In this document: piece after piece, positions 20,501 through 34,560 of the stretch
Numbering within the stretch: the stretch's first letter is position 1
Layout of the letters: the number at the start of each line of letters is the position of its first letter
Source: Todiramphus chloris collaris
Taxonomy: Eukaryota; Chordata; Aves; Coraciiformes; Alcedinidae
NCBI GenBank assembly: GCA_025345505.1
Contig: JANVCC010000030.1
Coordinates: forward strand, 4,080,123 to 4,144,122
Reading direction: 5' to 3'
Length of the DNA stretch: 64,000 nucleotides
Notes under the pieces: model-generated
The model's input: only the letters and a program-made list of their open reading frames with translations
What the model was told of the DNA's origin: nothing
Databases searched by the model: none
Translations under genes and position numbers: made by a program

Positions 20501-23500
20501 AGGCAGACAGACCTTTCCCTGGCCGATCAGATGTGGCTGTCCCAGCCATACCTTCTGTCAGCCGCAGGAACCACACAGATAGTGCTGTCTTGGAGGTTTT
20601 TTTTTTTCCCTTAGCACACTAAAGTTACAGCCTCAAAGCACACAGATCTAAACTGGTGTAAAACTGGTGTGAAAACAAAACCCACTTTGGCAGGGTGTGG
20701 ACTCAATGCGGCTCTGCTGGCTGTTTGCCCTGGGAGCCATCCAGGGTGGGGAAAAAAGCAGATACAGGGTGATCTCAACTCAGTCAAGGTCTTCTCTATC
20801 TTCTAAAGATTAGAAGCAGAAAATATTTACAGTTCTTTAAAATAGGAATTTTCTCCCCCTTATGGATTTCTGGATGTTCCTGGGGATTGTGTTCTTCCAT
20901 GAGCGTCATTTGTTTCAGACCATAGGATTACGGTGAGACAGCCTGGGCTTTAATTTCTGGGAACATCTTTATAGGCTTGTTTTCATGGCTATATAACAAT
21001 GTTATTTTATCTATCCATCCCTCATTCCACTTCCTGATGTACAGAATTATGAAGACTACCCATCAGTCACTCATGTTTTCTATCCCTCCATGCCATTATC
21101 TGTTTTTAAGATATTTTCCCAGTATTACAGCTCCACTCATCTTGGTGGTTTAAAAAAGTCCTAAAAAACCCCTGTTGAGATGTGCAGCTCTCGCTGAAGA
21201 GATGCAAAAGATTAGACCTGAGTTATATCATTGCTGGCTTCCTGAGCATTCCAGTGAGGAAAGGCTGTTAACTGACTTGTGGGGTTTTTTAAGAAAAAGA
21301 AAAAAGAGGATGAAAAAAAAAAAAAAAAGGGAGCAGTGTGGAAGAGCAGGACATCTGCTTTCATAATTAGGTGGTAATGAGTGGGAGCTGTGTACTGCCT
21401 GGTGTTGTCCTCTGCAGCCTTTCAAGTACCTAGGCTGCACAGCTGGCTTTTTCCTGTGGTTGCATCAGGATTTCTCAGGTTTCCAGAGGCTCACCCAGTA
21501 TGTTCATGCACCTTAGATACCCGATGGCCTGAGATATGATGGGACATAGGGATGAGGGAGATACAGGAATGAAGATACTTGGTACAAAGAGAGATTGCGA
21601 AGGTGTTTCCTTCCTCTCCTGAGCTTCACCTCCACCCATCTGGGTGCTCAGCTGTCCCCCATGATGGTGAAATTGGGTCCTTTCTTTGGGGCTGGGCAGA
21701 AGATATGGTCCTCTCTGCTAACCATTTTGCTCTTCATCCTGTAGGATGCAATAAGAAGTGTTGCTGGTGTTTTACACCCTGTTCCAGGTAGGGTTGTGTC
21801 TTTGTGGAACTATCATCTCAGGTACTGCTCAGCTGGTGGTCAGTTGGCTATCGGTTTGCTTTTGGAGCTCTGGTGCAGTGTGAAGCTGTCTCTTTGCTGC
21901 TTCAGTTTCTCCACTGCTGTCTGTGGTTGAGATGTGGTTGTTGCCATCTCATTGTAATTATAACTACAGCCGCAGCCTCAAGGTGTCATGCCAGAACTGG
22001 TATTGACAAAATGCTATTCCTCCTGGAATTTGGGCAGAGCCTACAAGAAATGAACTGATGTTTTCTGAGGAAATGCCTAATTTTCTTTATTTTTGTGTGT
22101 GTGCAAAGTTTCCCTCCTTTAAACATTGTATCTACTGGCACTGATTTTTTTTCAATGTTAGTTACAAAAATTCCAAAGCAATAGAAGAGTTTTCACCCCC
22201 TCCTTGTGTACTTTTCAGATGATATTGGAGACTAGCACGGGGGAATGACAAACCAACACAGTCTCTCTATCCACAGCTACAATGTTATGCGAATATGTGC
22301 TAGGTGCCATGTCATGTTTTACTTTTCTGCTGCAGCCTTGAGTGCCAGCACCTCTGTTGTTTTCTCTTCCAGCTCCATGGTTCTGTGTATTTCCCTCAGT
22401 ATATAGATATACATATAAAAAAAGGTGGTGGTGGGGAAGAAATATTAATTTCTGGCTGCAGGTTTAGCTCATCATCAGAAGCCAGTGCACTGCTTTAGTT
22501 TTGTGCTGCCCTGGTCAGTGATGTGTGAGAAGGGAGATGACTTTGAGGATGCTCAGACTGTCTCTGGAAAGCTCACAGTGTGCTGTGTGTGGGGAGAGCT
22601 TTGCCTGTTGGATTCGCAGCAGCGGAGGTGGTTGAATAGCACCATCTCACTCTGGTTTTGGTCAATAAGGAAAAAAAGATGTGTTAATCCTACAAGAGTG
22701 TCTGATAAAACCGGCAGAGACAGGTTGTGCTTGCCCGTAAAGGCTTTCCTGACCACGGTGGGGGGGAGGTGTGTGTTGGATGCTGCTGAAGTTGAGTAGC
22801 ATCCTCTGGAGGTGGCAGGGACTGTTGAAAGGGCTCTCTAGCTTCTTGCGCTGCCCTCAGAGCTGGGCTGGGGGATTTCCCATGCTGGCGCTGATGTTTC
22901 CCACATTTATGGGAACCGCAGGTTTTGCAGAGCCAACAGCCACCTCTGGTCTCAGCAATACCAGAATCAGGAACCTGTTGATCCGTGTAGCTCTTGCTAG
23001 AGGCACAGAGTGGTAGGGGATAACTTCTGTTCCTGATGATCTGAAGATCACTTTTTTTTTTCCCCCTATGTGCATGTGGAAGGAGACTTACATGTCTGGT
23101 TTCCCAGGTGAAGAGCAGGTGATGTTAGAGGCTGGTGCATGCACGTGGGTGCTAGTGTGTGTCTCTCTGGGCTCTAGCACCTCTTAACTGGCTTATCTGG
23201 AGCTGGGGGCTCAACATGTGGTGTCAGTTTGCTGGACTGGTGAAGTCTGTGGAAAAAAATAGATATTAATTTCCGACCAGGCTGAGGCATCATTTGCTGC
23301 TTAAAATGGTAAATCTGTGTTTATCCAACGCTAACAGATGTAACGTAAATGAGTTCCTGTGCTCTCTGCTGGTTCGCTAATGGCACTTGTTTGTAAGTGC
23401 TTCATGTTAACAGCTATTTGATGGTGCCCATTAGTTTTTCCTAGGTTAATGGTATATAATAAAGTGAATGCTGGCCAAAAGCAATAGTAATACGATAAAC

Positions 23501-23825
23501 AAAAAATTCAAATGCTGGGTGAGAAATGTAATGGAGCGAGGGCGGAACTCTGGTGGGAGTTTGGTTTAATCTAAAGGTTAAAAAATGCTATAATTTGGGT
23601 TTAAGTAAATTGGCTCTTTAGTCCCAGAGGTCTTGCTCTTGTACTTCTTGTGCCTCCAAAGCTCCCACTAATGCCGATGGGAATCTTGGGCGCACAAGAA
23701 ATGCGGGTTCAGGTACTAAAGTTACAGATTGGCTTGGACCAAAACCCCTAATCCAAATACCTCCGGCTTTTGAAAGCATTTGCCAATTGGATTTGAATCT
23801 GGACACAAACATTGTGGCTTGAGCT

Positions 23826-24035
23826 CATCTGAGCTCACTTACATCTGTGTAAATCTGTTGTATGGCCCCGATCCAGCAAAGCACGTAAATATGTGCTTAA
23901 TTTGACTTCAAGGGGACTATTGTGCGCTTAGAGCTAAGCATGTGTTTAAGTGCTTTGCTGGACTGAAGTCCAAATACATGGGAGTCAATGAAATTACACC
24001 AAATCGTGCAGTGTAAGTGAGATCTGAAATGAACC
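23826..24035. mobile_element. ancient palindromic DNA element (outer copy, interrupted)
   Basis: The left arm near 23834-23857 (CTCACTTACATCTGTGTAAATC) is roughly the reverse complement of the right arm near 23993-24026 (AAATTACACC ... AGTGTAAGTGAGATCT). This matches the pattern of an old palindromic non-autonomous element in amniote genomes that reads GATCTCAGTTACACTGGTGTAAATC. The arms are now separated by another palindromic element, so it appears to have been a target for insertion. Family assignment is from memory. Confidence 0.5.
23864..23965. mobile_element. ancient palindromic MITE-like element (inner copy)
   Basis: It begins GGCCCCGATCCAGCAAAGCAC and ends AAGTGCTTTGCTGGA; the arms CCAGCAAAGCAC.TAA and TTTAAGTGCTTTGCTGG are reverse complements over about 30 bases with few mismatches, around a centre with TTGACTTCAAGGGGACTA. 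The same end sequence is known from many copies in birds, turtles and crocodilians, consistent with a non-autonomous DNA transposon. No coding capacity. Confidence 0.65.
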
Positions 24036-27000
24036 AAAATGTTTGTGTTTCTACCTGGAAATGAACACCCTGTTCATATCCTACATATCCTGCATGCACT
24101 TTGTGTTTCCATCTATCTGCACATAATGTATTCTTCCCGGTAACTTTTCCATTCAATACAGTAAAAGAGAAATGTACTTTGAATTTTCCTGCTCTATTAC
24201 TCATATTTCATGAAATCTGTTCTTATGCCAAGTGTCTGTTTATATATATTTATACATGTTGTTTCTTTATTGATATTGGCAAGATACAAGAAGAAAAGAA
24301 ATATTTTACAGTTAAAAACTTGTAAACAGTTTTATCCCTCCTTTAAAACATACATATATTTTTTTAAGAGTTTACCTGACATGGTCAAATTACTTAACTT
24401 ATTTTCAGTTTTGCCAGTCTGACCAATGTGAAAAATGTTATAGATAGAGATTTGTTTTTAGCTGCAGATACACGTTAAATATATCACTTAATTGTAAACA
24501 TGTGAACGTGCCTTTACACTGAAATTACAAAAGTGGCATTTACTAGTAAAAGCCCACTTTTAGTGATTGCCATGCTACATAAAGCTGTCAATGAATATTT
24601 TCACATGAATATGTTAATACCAGTTGAAAGAGTGTGTATTGCTCGTTGACTGCTGCAGCTTGTTGCAAAGAGAACACAAAAGGGTTAATTGATCCCAGCC
24701 CTGCAAAAGTGGCAGAGGCATAGACTAGAATTGGGAATTAAACCCAAAACAAATACACAGGCACGAGGGTTAGTTCTTGTTGTATGACGACCACAACGCA
24801 GACATATAGAAGTGTAAGCTGTGAACGGCTGTAGGTTATTAATGAGGTAATAGGAGCAAAATTAGGTATCATCAGGGTTTGGCTCTGTTTGAATAAAGCC
24901 AAGATCTTTTATCTCAGAATGCTCTAGGAAAGACTCATAAGCTGTGAGCTGGTGGTCTAGGCTGTGCCCTTCTTGGTTATGGAAGTTGACTCACGCCATT
25001 TAAACTCACCAGTGTTTTCCACTTAGGGCAACCAGATGTGGGATCAGATGCAGACAACGGCTGGCTGGGAAAAGGGAAAAGGTTTGCATAGCAGTTTGAG
25101 GAAAAATGCTTTTGTCTACTTACTTTTGAATCAAAAGAATATTTTTCACTTCAGCTTTGTGCGTCTGGAGAGTAGATGCTATTTTCTTGCAAAGCTGGTG
25201 TGGGGGAAGCACGTACTGGCAGTGCCAAACCCCCTCCCTGTTCAGAGCCAGTCGCTGCAGAGCCCGAGACTGGCTCCCCATTGATTTCAGCAGCTCCCCT
25301 CCGGATTTACTTCAGCCTGGATGAGAGCAGAGCTTGGTCACAGACCTCTGATCAAGGCTCAGTATTTGTTCTGCTGAAGAGTAAACTTAGCTCTAGAATA
25401 AACGAAAAATACTCCTTTCATGACTGAGAGGTTGACAGCCGGGGATGCTGCTGATGCATTGCATAGAATGATCTGCCCTGCCCCAAGCCCTCCTACTGTC
25501 ACTGAGTAAGTGGCAAAACTCATATTAACTTTTATGATGCAGAATCGACCCTAAATGGATAAGATTTCCATTTAAGAAAAATCACTAATGAATTCAATTA
25601 CACACTAAATGTATTCAGTGGTTGTGAAGTGATTCTGGTGTACGTACCACCAAATCTTGAATTCCTTCTCAAGTAAGTGTCTGGATCAGGATTGATTAGA
25701 GATCCTGCTCTAAGTTATACCCCAATAACTCCCCTGGAGCCAGGGGCATTCCTCCCTGCTTCCCTTGCACGGGCAGAGTGGGGAGGCTGAGCTGTACAGT
25801 GCCTGTCGCATCCTGGTTTTGCTCCCCTCGGGTGGGGGTTAGGGGGGATGGAGCCTGTTCCTCTGGATCTGCAAAGCACCTTGCAACCCAGAGCAGCACC
25901 TGCGGTCTGATGGAGGCTGTGCTGATGGCAGTTTTGGCCCTTCAGCCTGTGAAGAGCTCTGGCATGATGTAATCCCAACCCTGTAAGCTGCTGCGGGACC
26001 CTTGGGTTGAGAGATGCCCTATAAATCTTTGTTGCTGGTTTTTGTTACCTGCCTGCTCTGTTACATGACTAATGACTCCAGGTAAAGAATGGGTACTGGA
26101 GAAATGGGTAATTAAAAAAAACATCCTTCTGTGTTTTCTGCTCAGCTTCCGTGACTGGCATTTTCAAAAGCTGGGCAAATATGATTTGTAGCCTCCCTCT
26201 TTCACAAATGCGCACGCAGGGCTGATTTGAAACCTGGCAATCCCTGAAGGTTTCCTTAGTTTCCTGCCCTTGCGTTCGATGCAGGCAGGGCTGGTTTTCC
26301 AGGGAATGGCCGGTATCTGCCTTGACGTGACGTTTTTGTGCTGCAGTTTTTTCCAGAGCGTGGGGTTACTTTGAGAGTGGCCTGGTGCAAATGCATTAGC
26401 AAAGTGAGCCTGCTATAAAATATTGCTGCATCCAGCTGCCCTGTCGATAGGGCAAGCTATTTGTCCGATCCAGACAGGGTGTCTGGCTCTCCTGGCAGCG
26501 GCCCTGGCTTTGGCATGGGAAAACTTGGTTTGTTTAGCACTGGGGGAAACAATATGTATAAATAATAATGCCTGCACCTAACCACTCCTGTTGTCTTTAT
26601 GCACAGGGTGATGTGTTACTGATTATTTTATGATAGATGTTTAAATTTATTTTATTTTCTCCCCCCCCCCCCCCAAACGACTTGAATGCAGAATAGCTGC
26701 TGTTGAGTGGAAGCATTCCTGCTATTTTCCCTTCAATTCAGAGGAAGCAATGCACTTGTTGTGTTACCTTGGTGAATCGAAAGTGGTTTTCACTTCCCTT
26801 AATTAAGCCTCCTTTGGTGCTGGCCCCTCCAAGGTGGAGAGTGGAGCGCACTCAGGAGCGCTGCTGCTGATTTGAATTCCGAAATTCCTCTCCTTGCAAA
26901 CTTCAAAGGCAAGTATATTGCTCTAAGAGGCACCAATTATGTAAACCCTGGGCTATTCAGAATGTTCCATAATTATTTATTTTCAACGAAAGAGGTTTTA

Positions 27001-30000
27001 ACCCAAACTAGACAGAAAACTGGCATTTCTCCAGTTATTAGATTCTATTGAAAATGGTATTAAACAATGGGCAGGGTAACATGGTAGATTAGTGTCCCTT
27101 CATCTTCCTGACCTGGGCATGTGTCAGAGCTGTACTGAGCTGACCAAAATTACTTTGATTTGATGACCATTAAAGGTCAGGAGCAGAATGGGATCAGACG
27201 TCTCTGTTGAGGCTGAAGTACACAACATTATATATTGATAGTAATTAAATTGTTTCATTTAATAAGCACCATCAGATTTAAAGGTATTGTTATAGTATCA
27301 GGGCTGGGAGGAGAAGAGAGGCAGCCAGGATATGGGCTGGGGAGGAGAGGGAGAGAGAAAGGGTTCTGGAATGAGTGAAATATGTCCCTGGAGTAATTTT
27401 TTATTTTATAAACTGAATGCAAACCTGATGGAGAACTATGGAAATGAGCAGTCATGCTAGATACATACACACACTCTCTCAGTATTCCTACACTGTGGTA
27501 ATGAAAAGTGCCTTCAGGGATAGGGTGGCCTTACCATTCATCAGTGCCATAGTCTTAAGTGGGTAATAACTAAGAGCTCCCATATCTAGTGTGTATATAA
27601 ATTCTAGCTCCTCAGTATATTTGCTGCAGACTGTATTTAATTTATACAATTCCTTAGCTTTAAAGCTGTCAATTGATAACATTCAATCTGTGAGCCTGAC
27701 TGATAAAAGGGAAGGGAAGAAGTGCTCTCTAGTGGCTACTGCAGGAGAAAGGTGTGGGGGCCAAGGATCTGTGTGGGGACCAGAGTGGTGCTTCATCTGA
27801 GCTTTGCTCCGAGGCTGAACAATCCCCTTTCACTTTTCCCTTTACCCCTTTGGGACACAAGCTGGTCCTTCTGCTTTGCAGATGTGGCACATATTTACAG
27901 GCAGCAGACAACCATCTGCCATGAGGATGAAGCTATTTCACCTGCCACAGTGGTGATGGGAACGGCCTCCTCCTGTGCCTCTGGCCATTGTGAGTCTGGG
28001 AGATGCTGAGAGTGACAACTTCCCTACATCCATATTCCAAACAAGCCTGTGGGATCATCACCGTGTTTGGGAGGGTTGGCTGGAGCAAGATAGGAAGGAA
28101 GTTCCCAGGAAAATACAGGGAGGTTGGTAAGTGAGGGCACTGCAGAAATTATCTGTCCTGAGGGTGCATGAGTAGATGTTGAACTTGTCCAGCGTGTGCA
28201 AATGCACGAGCTGACTGCCCGTGGACAGAGCAGTGCTGAGGGATGTGAGTCTCCATGACTGAGTGTTAGTCACTCGAGCGCTGTAAAGACAGCCAAGCTC
28301 CCACACCTCAGTAAATTTGGGGAGTTGAAGGGAAAATGACCGAGGAGTTTGGAATTCAGCTTGTGAACCTAATATTGCCCATTTTTCACTGCACGAAACA
28401 AGCTGCTATTAACAGGGAGCTTTGTTCTTGGTCCACATTTCAAATGTCCTTGTGTCAGGGAGGGGCTGCTCCAGAGCTTGGCTCAGCTTCTCTTTATTGT
28501 AAGATGTACTGGTTCCACCTGACCCCAAGCTGCTGCTGGGCTGCAAAGGACTTCCAGCACCTGGCTGTCCCACATGGGGCCTCTCATGGAGCAGTGACAG
28601 CACCCATGAGGGTTGCACCAGTGTGGCTTGCAGCACTGATGAGACTTGCAGAGGTGCAGCTCTTCAGACACTGATTCCCACCGGTCTTCTTGGTACTGGA
28701 CCTGGTATGAGGCACAGCAGGTGTCTCTGAGCTGGAGGCAGCCAAAGCACGAGGAGCTGCTAGAGGTTTTGGGCAAGACATTGGGCAGAGGTATGGATTG
28801 GGGCACATCACAGGTGAAGGACGTGGCAGGGCAGGTGCTGGCCAAGGCAGGTCTTCAGGAGAGCTGGTATTTGTTTCCCCTGGTATATGACTACACATCT
28901 TGCTGGTAGAGGGACCAGAAGGTTAACTTGGCTTTCAGGGTAATTTTGCCCTTCTATGGGACTTTGAGAAATGTCTTGCCTTGCATGTGGAAGCTTTTTA
29001 AAAGTAATTTAATATATTGATTAGGAGGGAACAATAATGAGAGTGGACTAGATGGAGACTTTGTAGATGAGGTGTGCAGAGATTGTTACCCTTATGAAAG
29101 GGTCACGGGGTAGGATGCTGGTGTGGGCTTGTGTTCTGCTGGTTGGTGTAAACGGAAATCCCACTTGCCCTGATGGTCGGGGTCAGTCAAGTCATTGTAG
29201 ACTATCTTTGCAACCTAACTTCCAGGATTCACCAAAAACTCCAAGTAGTGCCTTAGAATGCATTTTGATAACATTCTTTTTAATTCTGACCTGCTGCACT
29301 AAAAGCCACCCCTTGCTCAGGCTGCAGAGGCATTATTAGGGAAAAGGAGAGGAGTAACTTACTAGCAGAGAAGTAACCTCTTAGTGGTGTCTGCAGGAGC
29401 AAGATAAATATTCTTAAAATTGCTAAAATTGTTGGGTGGGCTGGTCTGCATGCAGGTGGTGTTCTAGAAGATCTGCTGTAGTTGTAAATGGCCGAAGCCT
29501 TGATGTTACTGTTAAGTGGGGCCGTGGAGCTCAGCTCCCCACAAGGTCCATTGGCAGCTGAGAGTGGAAATGATTGCGTGAGCTGGGAGGTGCCGGATCC
29601 GGCGGAGAGCCGTGTGGGACAAGCAGGAAGCGTGGTGTGGGGCAGGCGTCCAGGAAGAGGATGTGAGAAGGAGTGGGCACCACGTTCCTGGAAAGCTGGT
29701 CGTGAGGAAGCACTCCTGGCTGTGGCTGCAGGCAGAGAGCAGATGCAGGGTGCTTGTTGTGAGTGCGGTAGCCTGCAGGACAAGGAGATGCACATTGAAG
29801 AGGAAGTGTGCTGATCAGGCTGGATTTGGGCTTGTTTTGGGCTCAGATTCAGGAATAAAACTTTTTTCTGTCTTGGCAATGCCCCATCCATGCTCCTCAT
29901 TAGAGACACCATTTTCCTCAGCGAGGCAGAGAAGTTTGCTCTTGTAGCTACTGTGTACTTCTCCTACAAAACCCTTGCTGCTCCCTACATCCGTGACCCA

Positions 30001-33000
30001 GCCTCTTCAAGCAGCCCATTTTTCAATCGCTACTGAGCACCTTATTTGATCAAAATAACCCCATTAGAAAAGGGTCCCAGTGCAATCAATAAACAAGCAG
30101 AGATAAATAAACTTGAAATGGGCATCATAATTAACCTGATCAGGGGGAAAGCAAAATGATTTAATGATGATTGAACATTGGCAAAGAATTTTTCAGCTGG
30201 CGTCTGCTTTGCCCAAACTCTTTCAATAGGAGAAGAATCTTGTGAAAAAATGACTCCAAATGTCCCAAATTGTAGTTCAGAACTTGTGATAGCCCAAGAT
30301 GGGAAACAAAAAGAGGGAACATTTACCAAAGAAGGGCTGCAAGGTCTTGGAGGACTGTGATGGAAATAAACCTGTTGAAAGCTAAACAAAACCACGTACC
30401 ACCCCAGCACAAAAGAAGGAAGGAAGGTGATCACTGCAAAATGCTCCTGCACGGCATGAAACCCCTATGCCCTTCTAAGAATAAGTCTTCCAGTATATGG
30501 GTCAGGAAGTAGTGTGGCTTCAGCCTGGATGCCTAGCGAAAAACAAAGCGATTGTTCGGTGGTATGTTAATGTAGCAGGTGCAGCTTTATTTAAACAAGA
30601 GGTAGCTATTGTTTTGCTGGAAGTGTGGTGATTTACAGGCTCATAGCTTATCCCGGAGGATCAGGGTGTTAAGTCATGTGCGTGTATGTGTGTTTTAGCC
30701 CAGGGTGGCCCTTCTTCTATCTGCATCTTTGAGCCAGGAGGAACTTAAAGGGAAGGGCCCTGTAAGCTCAGGGAGATTAAATCGGGATGGTTTGTTGGGC
30801 TGCAACAGGTAAACTGCTGGACAGGGAGACCTGGATTTGGGATGAAAGGGATGTGTGGTCTCCAGTCCATGTTATGGTCTGGGAGGCTTGTGTAGGACCC
30901 CAGATGATCTCAGTGGGATTTATGCATGAGGATTTGTGGAAAGAACTTGGCCTTATGAACACTGCTTGCCTGGCAAGCTGTGGAAGGGAACAGGAATTAC
31001 CAAATATCTTCATTCCTGGCAATTGCTTCAAGGCAGTACCTCCATGGCTGAGCACGGAAGTGTCCAAAACACGAGACACGATTTGCGTATTGGCCAATAT
31101 GCTGTAATCTGAATTCTCCCCTCTCCCTGTCCTTACTGATTTTGCTTTTCTTGAGCTTCATCCTGAGCAGATGGGCAGCAGGAGAAGCCCCTTGTCCCAG
31201 AGCAGAGATGCTGAGCTATGTGGGCTGAAGCGTGGTCTGCTCCCAGCAAAGAAGCCATGCTGGTTTCCTTTCCATAGCGCTTTGACTTCACGGCAAGGGG
31301 CTTCTGCTGATGTTCACTGTTGGGGCATTTCTATACATTTTATCTGATTTGTGAGCTCAAATAGGTCAAAAGGCTGATGTGAAGCCTCTCTTTGAAAGGT
31401 AATATGTGTTTTGTTTTGGTTTTGGGTGGGGGGAAGGGAGGATAAGCTCAGTGTGCTGGGTTGGAGGGGAACCATGCCTTGTTGTGCTTAGCTCCCCAGC
31501 AGCATTTTCATCTTAGCCATACTTTGCCTAAATCTCACTGCCTTTGTGCAGTGTGCAGGTATGGATGCAGCCAAGCTCTTCTACAGCTGGTGGTTATTTA
31601 TATCTGTTTATTTTCCCTCTTCTGCCTAGAAAGCATCTTTCCAGAATGGTTGGGTGGTTCTCTGTTGTGCTCTCAGTCCAAAAATGTAAGAGACTGTGTA
31701 AAATAGTGTATCTCAGCCCTGAAAGGCTTCCTGTGCTACTCTAACCAGAGAGTAGTGGCTTTTAAAAAATGTTCCTTCTTGGCTAGAAAAGAGAGTCTTG
31801 GCTTAATTCTTCAGTTTTACTTTGCAGTAGAGCGAGAACAGCTTTGTTTGATGTGTGTATTTACACCAAAGTGGAAGCAATGTAAGGAAACATTTAAATG
31901 AAGCCAAAAATTGTGGTTCCTCCACTTACACACCTTATCTTTGCAGATACCTACGCTCTGGAGTGAAAAACATCTTGTTTCCCCTGCTCTTTTAGCATTG
32001 GGGTTGAACATGGTGTGAGTGTGGTGTTGGTAACCCCAGACTTGCCCAGCAGCTGGGTCTGCCCAAGCAAGCAAAAGCCAAACCCTCGGGGAAATCCTGG
32101 CCAGGATGCCATGGGGGTTACACTGGGATGCTTTGGAGGAGGTCGGACTGCAGCTCAGGTCTGTGCACAGTGCCATGTGCCAGCTGGGCTGAGCCTCTGG
32201 ACCTACCTCCCTGCCCTATTCCTCACTTGGCTCAGACCCAGACACTTTGAAATGGCAGTTTGATGTTGCACTTTCACTTGTGATGATTAATATTGCCTTA
32301 ATATTTGTCTGATGGTAACTCCCACCAGCGGGCAGGGCAGCGCCCTGTTGTGCTGCTCATTGTACAAGCTGTAGTAAATGGCTGTCCCTTCCTCAGTGAG
32401 CTCACAGGCTAAAATTAATAGTGATTTTGAAATGCAGGGTGCTGTCTGAGTAAGGGCTGTTGTTGTCATTTCTGGTTTTTTTTTCCATAGAAACAGAACA
32501 TTTTATTAGTTTTGCTGAAGAAATCCACGTTATCAGTTTCCTTTCACACAACAAAACACCGCCTCATTCTTCTTTAATAAGCAGTAATTGCTTAAAGCTG
32601 GTTCTGCACTTGGTGTGTAGAAAACTGCAGAAATGCCAGGTATCCTTCTGATTTTTTTCTTTTCTTTCCTCCTGGAGCTTCTGATTCACTGAATACACCA
32701 AGCCAAGATAACACCATCTCAGAGGGCCAGTGCTGTGACAAATCTACAGTCTGGGAGCTTATATCTTTCCAGGCAATTGTCTTCAAACAGACAGTGCATT
32801 TCTGTGTGTCGGAGTCTCAGGGCTGGAGTTTCTTCTGAGAAATGGCCGAGCTGCCACTGCTGAACCCCTGAGTGACAGCAAGTGCTTTTCGGCTTCTGTT
32901 GTGAATTTTTTTTTTTTTTTTTTAAAGAAGGGTTGGCAGCCCGAGCTATTCTCAAAGATTTGGAAAAGAGCCACAAACAGGAATTATTGAACAATTGCTC

Positions 33001-33567
33001 TGTGAAACTTAAGATAACAGTTTGTTCCACCACAGTGGAATTGCTTTGTGGTAGAAGGAAATTATCTTTTTAGCTCTTGATTAACATTATGTGAGAAAAA
33101 TAAAATTAAAGCCTGATTGTATCTGTGGTTGAATGGAATGCGTGTTCATGTGAGGGGAAGAGGGGACAGATGTTCGCGGGTGACACATAGGGAGATGAAT
33201 GTTTGACACCTCAGACTGTAGGTGATTCACAGGTTATGAATGTCTGTAATGTTTGGAAAATTCCTCGTTGTTGCTTTATTGTCAGGGTAATGCTCACTCT
33301 CCTTAATGCAAGTGTAAATACTAGATCACTAATGTAAGTGCATAACTTGTAGGTGAGAAATTTTGGGGTTTTTTTGAGTGAAAATTTAATATTTTTGCTA
33401 CTATAACCTGAGTTTTGTTGCTTTTGTCTGGTTCACAGTAATAAATAACTTGCATGTCTAGAAAATAGTACCCTTATCCGTGAGTTTATTGCTCACACTT
33501 ATTAAAAGTAAACAATATTATTGAGAGCATGAGTACATTTTTCACATACTGTCCCAGTCCAGCTGCC
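24036..33567. other. intron stretch without recognised gene
   Basis: AT-leaning intron, with somewhat more GC-rich stretches at about 25.7-26.0, 28.4-28.9 and 29.5-29.8 kb. The longest frames here (up to 210 codons on the - strand at 29280-29912) are low in information, overlap frames on the other strand, and show no domain. I judge them to be chance. No transposon was recognised beyond simple repeats. Confidence 0.6.
26661..26674. repeat. C homopolymer (14)
   Basis: Fourteen C in a row after a T-rich stretch, in unique intron. Confidence 0.85.
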
Positions 33568-33619
33568 TTTGAAGTCAATGGGAGGTTTTTCCCTGTTGTT
33601 GAATCAGTCTGGATCAGAC
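33568..33619. mobile_element. fragment of ancient palindromic repeat
   Basis: TTTGAAGTCAATGGGAGGTT followed by TTTCCCTGTTG and GGATCAGAC resembles the centre and right end of the amniote palindromic repeat family whose copies carry GAAGTCAATGGGAGTTTTGCC and a GATC-rich end. It is short and degraded. Confidence 0.45.
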
Positions 33620-34189
33620 ACTGAGGAGGTGTTGGGAGCAGGACTGGTGTTTAGGGTATTGAAGGCAGAGAGGGCTGTACCTGTAGAGCAAATTCACTGT
33701 GTGAGCGCAGGATTTTGATTCAGCAAGCTCTGAATTGGCTCTCTCATGCCTACAGCCTGGGGAGATGTATTTAGGGGGGGCTCCAAATTCAGTTTTTTTG
33801 TGAAGCTCCCATGGGCATGGGTAGGAGTTACTCTCAGTATTAAATGGTATGGTCTGTCTGGAATGGATGCTCTGAAGGAATGAAATCCAGGGACATGAAG
33901 GAAGGTGATTTACACTGCATACAGGACTAATATATTTTTTTCTTAAAGCAACTGTGGCTTGCCTGAAGCCCTGGAGCTCAGCATTGTGGTTGCATCTGCC
34001 CAGCTTCCTGCCTGCCCCGGGAGCCCCCCCACTCCCCGTCGGCAGCAACGACTTTGACACCCTGCGATTCGCAGGGAAGCTCTGAGGATGCCGAGATCCA
34101 AACGTGAACTTTCTGGGCAGGCCAAATTTCTGCTGTGATCTCCCAGCTCAGTGCCTGTGCTTATCTGTGTTTGCAAGACACGCTGAGAG

Positions 34190-34560
34190 ATCAAAATATG
34201 CCCCTTTTTAGGCGATAGGAAAGAGACAAGATGCTTCTTTAATCACGTCTGATAAATTCTCACTTGTAATGAGAGCCCTAATTAAGGGAAATTACCTATT
34301 GGAAAAGAGTTAAAAGGGGCCCCCATACTCCTTCCAGCAAACTTAAAGACAAAAGGAAGTTTCTAACAATGGGTCACTGGAGATGCATTTCCGCTCCGCT
34401 TTAAAAAACAAGGTACTGTCCAGCTGATGAGCGGTGAAGGCGAGCAACGAGGCTTTGATGAGCCTTCTCCTGCTTCCTGATATTGTGACCCTCTTAACAA
34501 ACACCGTGGCCGAAAATCAGCATGCCTTCGGTATGCTGTAAGTGCAGGCAGGCTATCTGA
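34190..34560. promoter_or_regulatory. candidate conserved intronic element
   Basis: A long stretch of complex, non-repetitive sequence with retained CpGs (about 34214, 34246, 34391-34396, 34431-34450, 34504-34531) in otherwise CpG-poor intron. It carries TCTGATAAATT (GATA-like) and CTAATTAAGG (homeodomain-like) motifs. These are typical features of vertebrate non-coding conserved elements; constraint itself is inferred. Confidence 0.35.

Larger units (their letters stand above)
11041..23825. other. intron stretch without recognised gene
   Basis: Mostly AT-leaning intronic sequence. A slightly more GC-rich stretch at about 15.3-16.1 kb carries moderate open frames on both strands but no domain or retrocopy sign. 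A TG/TA-rich segment is listed separately, as is a CpG patch near 14.45 kb. I see nothing else I can name. Confidence 0.6.

Noticed and set aside
29280-29912. 210-codon frame on the - strand
   Set aside because: Overlaps frames on the opposite strand, has no recognisable domain, and no promoter or splice signals mark it.
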